Origin: Thalassolituus sp. UBA1087
Lineage (GTDB): Bacteria; Pseudomonadota; Gammaproteobacteria; Pseudomonadales; Oceanobacteraceae
DNA length: 64,000 bases
Direction: 5' to 3'
Assembly (NCBI GenBank): GCA_002314145.1
Contig: DCCG01000028.1
Location: forward strand, 1 to 64,000
The position numbers were made by a program, and so were the translations under genes. Of this stretch, positions 63,465 to 64,000 are shown in pieces; position 1 is the stretch's first letter; every line of letters starts with the position of its first letter. Below the pieces are notes generated by a model. That model had not been told where the DNA came from. It did no database searches and saw only the letters and a program-made list of their open reading frames with translations.

Positions 63465-63968
63465 ATGAAGATTCTTATCAGTGCCTGTCTGGCCGGACAG
63501 GCCGTGCGCTACGACGGTCAGGCAAACGCCAGTAAAGTCAGGCATATCCAACAGCAGCTCCGGCAATGGCGGCAGCAGAACCGGCTGGTTGAGGTCTGCC
63601 CGGAACTGGCCGGGGGCTTGCCGGTGCCACGACCTGCGGCAGAAATCATCGCCGCCAGCGGTGCCGCTGTGTTATCCGGAAACGGGGTGATACGTACCGC
63701 CAGTGGCGACGATGTTACCCGGCCTTTTGTCACTGGCGCGCAGAAAACCCTGCAGACAGCTCTGCAGCAAGGGGCTGTCGCCGCTCTGCTGGCCGCACGC
63801 TCCCCCTCGTGTGGGGCTGACGGTATTTACGATGGCAGCTTCAGCGGCCAAATAACGCCGGGACAGGGGGTTACCGCCGCCCTGCTGGAACAGCACGGAA
63901 TCCGTTGTTTTACCCCGCAACAGTTTGATCTGCTGGAACAGTATCTGCTGGCTCAGGATGAGGGTTAA
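63465..63968 (+). CDS. DUF523 protein (YbbK-like)
   Basis: A 167-residue protein of the DUF523 group: MKILISACLAGQAVRYDG, EVCPELAGGLPVPRPAAEI, FVTGAQKTL and SPSCGADGIYDGSFSG carry the conserved cysteines and glycines. The family is of unknown function; the conserved Cys pattern suggests metal or cluster binding. Only 32 bases follow before the window ends, with no further gene. Confidence 0.9.
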   Translation: MKILISACLAGQAVRYDGQANASKVRHIQQQLRQWRQQNRLVEVCPELAGGLPVPRPAAEIIAASGAAVLSGNGVIRTASGDDVTRPFVTGAQKTLQTALQQGAVAALLAARSPSCGADGIYDGSFSGQITPGQGVTAALLEQHGIRCFTPQQFDLLEQYLLAQDEG

Positions 63969-64000
63969 CTCAGTCAACAGAGATGTTTGCGCTCACAACC

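Overview
The window reads as one chromosome stretch of a marine-type gammaproteobacterium. Oceanospirillales is my best guess (inference), because of an AlkK-like acyl-CoA synthetase, an alginate-export-type porin tail, trimethylamine genes and CmoM/YaiI/TPMT-type housekeeping genes. There are no rRNA or tRNA genes, phage genes, transposases or CRISPR arrays that I can see. Genes are dense, with good Shine-Dalgarno sites and many 1-4 nt overlaps.

Layout. 1-5.1 kb: tail of an outer-membrane porin, cyanase (cynS), a TauE-type permease, an OsmC-type protein, a TrkH potassium transporter and a short-chain dehydrogenase. 5.1-17.8 kb: an APH-type kinase with a phospho-lyase-like class III aminotransferase, then the dimethylamine monooxygenase genes (heme subunit, reductase, DmmA), a cupin and TMAO demethylase (tdm). 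Facing tdm is a plus-strand run of soluble NarX-like kinase, NarL-like regulator, double-PAS protein and trimethylamine monooxygenase (tmm). 17.8-23.7 kb: housekeeping and hypothetical genes and a chemoreceptor. 23.9-35.4 kb: one long minus-strand operon, gmaS-mgsA-mgsB-mgsC-purU-folD-mgdA-mgdB-mgdC-mgdD, with a divergent XRE-cupin regulator at 35.6 kb. 36.2-38.9 kb: a 9-bp tandem repeat, an AraC regulator, a DMT permease and an acetyltransferase. 39-45 kb: a CzcICBA-like heavy-metal efflux operon. 45.2-46.8 kb: glnK-amtB with an unusual PII T-loop. 47-56.6 kb: an XdhC-like protein, two diguanylate cyclases, acyl-CoA synthetase, permease and hypotheticals. 56.7-61.6 kb: a divergent two-component system facing a coiled-coil membrane protein and a VWA lipoprotein. 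61.7-64 kb: cmoM, a periplasmic binding protein and a DUF523 protein.

How it works together. The 7.7-35.4 kb genes encode a continuous route: TMA to TMAO (Tmm), TMAO to dimethylamine plus formaldehyde (Tdm), dimethylamine to methylamine plus formaldehyde (Dmm), methylamine to gamma-glutamylmethylamide (GmaS), to N-methylglutamate (MgsABC), and to glutamate plus a one-carbon unit (MgdABCD). FolD and PurU then take the folate-bound carbon to formate. Sigma-54-like -24/-12 elements precede gmaS, the Dmm genes, the kinase-regulator-PAS-tmm run and (weaker) glnK. With cyanase and AmtB/GlnK this suggests nitrogen-scavenging control. The least explained parts are the soluble kinase/regulator/PAS module between tdm and tmm, the kinase/phospho-lyase pair beside the Dmm genes, and the two-component/coiled-coil/VWA-lipoprotein locus.
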